Positions 59,844 to 64,000 of a stretch of 64,000 bases of DNA are shown here, in pieces (position 1 is the first letter of the stretch; each line of letters opens with the position of its first letter). Both the position numbers and the translations under genes were made by a program. Origin of the DNA: Taenia hydatigena (taxonomy: Eukaryota; Platyhelminthes; Cestoda; Cyclophyllidea; Taeniidae). The notes under the pieces are model-generated. The model worked only from the letters and a program-made list of their open reading frames with translations. It was not told the origin of the DNA and made no database searches. Location: assembly GCA_036345935.2 (NCBI GenBank), contig JADWOT020000001.1, forward strand, positions 28,836,487 to 28,900,486. The letters run 5' to 3'.

Positions 59844-60217
59844 TCAAGCAACGCAGAAGAGAGTACGAGATTCTATTTCTTTGGTCACTGACCCGTCTGG
59901 CGAAATGACGGTGGCGCATTGTTTTTCTGCTTGGTCACTTTTCCCAACATCGTCTGCGCACAGATGCTCAAATTCGCCTTGGCCAAGAAGGAGCTGCAGC
60001 GAAAATTTGAGTGCGTCCATTCAGTTAGACTTACATTCTGTGGTGGATAGGCGTACGTAATGTGGATTTCCATTGGGCCATTCCAATCTTCGTGCTGTCG
60101 GTTAAGTTCAACCTGGTCAGGAGGCTGTATTTCGTAAGGAAAAATAAAATTAATGCTTTGATTACGCCTGGAGATTGTTTGTTTGGTAAAAGCGTTCAGT
60201 GGTTGGTTTTCAGACAT
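59844..60217 (-). CDS. Candidate two-exon (or longer) gene, unknown function
   Basis: Exon 1 (60217-60035) starts at an ATG with good context. It encodes 61 residues including MSENQPLNAFTK, FIFPYEIQPPDQVELNR and EDWNGPMEIHITYAYPPQ, and ends at AAT/GTAAGT. A 41-nt intron (60034-59994) closes with TTTTCGCTGCAG. Exon 2 continues in phase with LLLGQGEFEHLCADDVG and VISPDGSVTKEIESR, stopping at TGA 59846-59844. An alternative donor at 59866 followed by introns of 35 and 32 nt would bypass that stop through a 10-nt exon, then read YIVLKFALGEKWLPQN. Strong splice sites and an intron size like those of TPK1 favour a real gene. I do not recognise the protein. It lies just 3' of a family-12480 repeat. 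Confidence 0.5.
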
Positions 60218-60288
60218 GCTGCAAAAAATTTGGCGTCCAATCATTCCTGCTTAGCCGTCGTTTTCTTAGAGCTAGTAGCTTGAGCACA

Positions 60289-60779
60289 GGTAGGCGACAT
60301 TCTCCATTTCTAGTTGCATGAGTAACGAGGTAGCTTAATGAGGATGAAGGACGTTAAGAGAAGGCCCGGCGATGTCACTGCTTCGTCGTTGCCTCTGTGA
60401 TAAGTGCTGATGCTAGGAGGCCGAGATGTATACACATGGGCAGCTCTTCTGATTAGAAGGGTTGGGTGACCACCTTCACAGCCGCTTTTTCACATCAGCA
60501 CATTTGCTGCATATATATGTGCTGGACCAAGTAGTTCTCAATGCTAGCTGAGAAGCGTTCGACGAACACGCATCTTAAAGTGGAACTGTCTTCACCTGCC
60601 TTCGATTAAGAAGCGGATCCTTTCTTTCTGCTCTAATTTACTCGTTTTGAGGGGAAGAAAGTCGAAAATGTGACACATTTCAATGCATTTGTTAGAGGAC
60701 AGGAGTTAACAAAGGACAACAATCTAGCTGTTTCATTTGCAAGTAGCACAAGCCTTACTGCCCGTGTAAATCATCATGT
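60289..60779. repeat. Dispersed-repeat fragments
   Basis: The stretch 60289-60380 belongs to the 12480 family, and 60500-60605 carries the motif family with a perfect GTTCGACGAAC palindrome at 60557-60567. No gene was seen. Confidence 0.55.
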
Positions 60780-61890
60780 CCAAGATTAATGCAACCAGGG
60801 CAGAAAAGGAATGTCAAAGTCAAAGAGCTACGATGAGATGATTCATTCGAATGTACAATGTGTTGGTCTAGAGGCAGAATTATGAGAAAGGGGAGAGAGG
60901 TCAGAGTCTACAGTCGCATACTCATAGAGTGGGAATTGTAGGTCTGTAATTCCTAGTTTTAATATAATCTATAACTCATTACCCCCTCCTCTCAGCTTTG
61001 TAGCCTCCTCCTCCTGATAAAAGAAATAAAAGACCAAATAGATAGATCGAATTTTAGCATTTGGGTTTGAGGTGCAGAGCAATATTTTTGTTCTCGGGAG
61101 GCAATGAGGAGCACGAGTGGCCCCTCGTGCACTGTAACACATCTGCCACGTCTCAATAACAACGATGATTGATGGTCGACCTGGATCCCAAACGCTCCAC
61201 ACTTGGTTCATTTCAGTGACAGCTCTCTAGCCACGGGTATTACGGATAATGGCGATAGCGTTTCTCTTCAAAGACCTAACACAGTTCTACTCCTCCCTGT
61301 TTGTTTCCACATAAAACAGCCATTGATGTAACACGTATAACGAAAGTTAATTTAAAAATGGAAAAACATGCCCATAATGCTTAGCTTTATTCAAATTAGG
61401 GCAAGAGTTGCATATCTAGCCTGCTAAAGTGTCCATGTAAAATTTAACAGAATAACTTCCAAGCTTAGAATGATTGCAGTCTCTGTTTGTGCCACAAAAG
61501 TCATTGTTATAATCTATCAGTGATTTTTAACTTTCATTCGGTGCCCGTATGACCGAAACTGACGCTCCTTTCCAAAAGGGCCGATTGTTTGTCCGATTGG
61601 CATTTCTGCTGCCTCAGCACTGCTTCGTGCCGTGGTGGACTTTGGTAAAGCGGGCAACCAAGTGTTCAGAGACGAGTGTGTGTGTGTGTGTGTGTATTTT
61701 CTTTTGCTCATGACGAAACTGCACCTGTACCGACTGACTTGCAACTTATCCAAAACGAACACACTTAATTTTCGCTCTCAACATCAAGTAGTCTGAGAGG
61801 TGTGTCATCTGTTGCTTGACACTCATTTGGCCACATTAACCATTAGACGCATGTGTTACTGTGCCAATGAAATCCTTAAAACTTAGGTTA
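60780..61890 (+). repeat. Repeat family E, longest copy
   Basis: It matches 10850-11660 directly and 5840-6720 in reverse complement. This copy carries a (GT)10 microsatellite at 61676-61695, where the inverted copy (near 6021-6038) has only a short interrupted CA run. No transposase was seen. Confidence 0.8.
61676..61695. repeat. (GT)10 microsatellite
   Basis: Ten uninterrupted GT units lie inside family E, expanded relative to the other copies. Confidence 0.95.
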
Positions 61891-64000
61891 AGTCGACCAA
61901 TTTCGGCAGAACTGCCATTTTCATCCTCCGACAGTGTCATCACCAAACTACCGAAAGATGAAACTTGCGACGGTGTAGCTGCCTTCCCTGTCGTTGACGA
62001 GAAGACGAGGATTTGGAAATGAATAGGGTGCGAAACAGCATCTAATCACTCGAGGGTAACGGACACGAGTAGATGGATTATATGGGCGGCCTCCAGACAG
62101 AGCGAAGCTCTTCCGTTGTGGGCTTTTACTGGGTGCAATAGCCACAGTTTACTAACGTATTCGCGAAAGTGTACAATAGAATAAGCAATTGCCGCCCCAC
62201 CTTGGCATTCGTTTTGATGCAATAAAAAGATTAGGCTAAGAAGCCTCATTCACTCATTGTCTGTCTCTCATATCTTCAGTGATTTTGGTCCCTTCGCCCA
62301 CTCATTGCTACACAGGCGCAGAAGAAGCGGTTGAAGCGCAAGATGTAGCGAAACCGCTTTTTTGAATCATGCGATCAAACAAAATGGTAAGGAGCTGGGG
62401 GGTGGTAAAGAAAGGACAAATGAGGACACTTGATCCTGGCTCATTACTGCACCAAAGAAGATTTAGTGTTGAGTCTGCGACACAATTTCAGTGGATTTGT
62501 TGATTTCTGTGACTGCATTCGCTCATCCCCTTCCTTTCGTATTCCCGCATAGGTTTTTAATCCTTAAAAAGACTAGGATGAGGGCAGACATGGATCATTC
62601 TTTATCGTGATAAGATGCTAGTTCAGTGAATATTCCACTTTGCTGAAGGCAGATGAAGACTGTTCGGCAGCCGGAGACGTGTTCGTCGAACGCATCTCGT
62701 CTAACTTTGAGCACTAATTAGCTTAAGCGTATATAATGCAAACGTGTCGACCTGACGAAGTGGCTACACATCCTTCTCCACTAATGATGCTGTGGTCAGT
62801 CTGGCCGTAGAATTCAGCAGTGCTGCAACAGCACCAATCGCATTAACAGTGGCGGTGGAGCAACAGCACCGGTTTTGGATACTGATACCCACCCGCATCC
62901 AATCTACTCGTTTTGAGCGAAAGAGGGCCGAGTGAGGAAAGACGAACTCTGCACCTTTACACACCCTTGCGAATGCTGCCTCGATAAGTTTTGAGACTCG
63001 ATGAACTTTGTCCTTACAAGCATCCAGTGACAATCACCGTCTCATGTCGATGCGTACACTTCTTGCATGATTGGTGTCATGGGAGGTGTCTTTTCGACCC
63101 AAGCAAGTTCTTGTAGTCTTTGTGGCCTTAGGGATCCACTGGGCACAGAAGAGGCAAGAAAACAAGCATGAAAATCTTTTCCGTCTCACTGCTTGCCAGT
63201 AAATAGCTTTCGTGGGTTCGTCTTAAAGAATGCCGTGTGACGCCTGTTTTAACAACGCCCCTAGCGGCATCAATCACATCACTTAAAAGCGAATTCTCGA
63301 AGCAATTAAATGAAAGTATTGCTTAAAAGAACCGATCGCAATGCATGTGAAGGTCGCGGATTTCGTCCCTCCTTCTTGATCTTTACACTCTTGGAACAAG
63401 CAGAGTGTAAGCGGTTGGTACACAAAACCTCATAGAATCCAATTGCTCGAGTCTGGCGCGCTCGGGTTATTGGGAGCTGCTGTGCACGCAGTTCATTTTC
63501 AAATCCTTGTCTTCTTGTCGACGATAGACAAGGCAGTCATATCGCCGCAATGTTCATGCTTCGGTGACTTTGCAAAGACACTATCGGAGGATGAAATGGT
63601 CTGCGTAGCCTTCTTCTGTATATACTGAGGCTGCACATTAGGTAACTGCCGCTACCTGATAAAATAATGACATTAGAGGTGTTGCTGTCAATTTAAATTA
63701 GATTTTGATGTTTGGCTGCTCGTGCTTCTTACCTTTTATCCTCCTTTACTTTGGCATGGTGGTATGATTCAATGAAGTTTCGCCCAATCCGAGTGCTTGT
63801 TTTCATTACTCATTTTGGGAAGCATCGTGTAAAGGGGATGGGATAAGCAACGGTGCTTTAGGGTGGGTAGGTAAAAGTGGATAGGTGAGTAGTTGTGAGG
63901 GACGCTATAGTAACCTGTAGGAGGTGGTCAGGATTAATCAAATAAGTAGGAAAAGGAGGCAGTAATTGATGCGGATACTTCACTAGAATCACCAATGTGC
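61891..64000. repeat. Dispersed-repeat fragments to the window end
   Basis: The stretch 62560-62790 is a member of the motif family, with a perfect GTTCGTCGAAC at 62681-62691. The stretch 62880-62950 resembles the foldback arm region. The stretch 63740-63910 pairs with 48240-48390. Short frames at 62764-63033 and 63443-63628 have no support. Confidence 0.5.

Noticed and set aside
1..64000. tRNA, rRNA, CRISPR or bacterial operon content
   Set aside because: I looked for tRNA internal boxes, rRNA-like conserved blocks and regular spacer arrays and found none; the direct repeats present are long and diverged, not CRISPR-like.

Overview
This is eukaryotic, almost certainly metazoan, DNA: no bacterial operons, no long open frames, no rRNA, tRNA or CRISPR that I can see, and coding sequence appears only as short exons with GT-AG introns. 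The one gene I could rebuild end to end (thiamin pyrophosphokinase) has five introns of only 31-37 nt. Introns of this size are known from parasitic flatworms (flukes, tapeworms), so I infer a flatworm; this is a moderate-confidence guess and I cannot name a species.

Most of the window is a mosaic of old, diverged repeats. Block A (1-4225, 24785-28795, and a shorter third copy 56591-57767) carries decayed exons of an unrecognised gene. Block B (about 6590-10210 and 40390-44060) is a 3.6 kb duplication that contains an element with long inverted ends. Block C (about 15030-17200 and 18560-20530) is a close direct duplication. Family E occurs at 10850-11660 and 60780-61890, and inverted at 5840-6720. 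A further set (35.2-38.9 kb and 52.2-53.1 kb) occurs in both orientations. Several shorter motifs recur throughout, including the palindrome GTTCGNCGAAC. A 276 bp foldback lies at 13470-13745.

Real genes sit in islands between repeats. The best island is 29.6-35.0 kb. It holds TPK1 (31388-32315, +) facing, tail to tail, a decayed PP-loop ATPase of the TtcA tRNA-thiolation type (34992-32597, -). All six exons of the latter keep matching splice phases, but its ATP-binding loop is broken by a frameshift and followed by two in-frame TAG codons.

A second island (51.1-53.8 kb) has a head-to-head pair of diverged paralogs. Each has a signal-peptide-like start and then an arginine-rich amphipathic helix. 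The minus-strand copy looks intact and has a TATA box; the plus-strand copy has lost its start codon and carries a stop. I consider this candidate antimicrobial or defence-peptide family the most novel item here.

Weaker candidate genes lie at 54992-55662 (+, secreted, Cys-rich start), 60217-59844 (-, two exons with a 41-nt intron), 45365-45027 (-), 29790-30323 (+), 24430-24636 (+) and 30814-30942 (+). The rest is repeat or featureless spacer.
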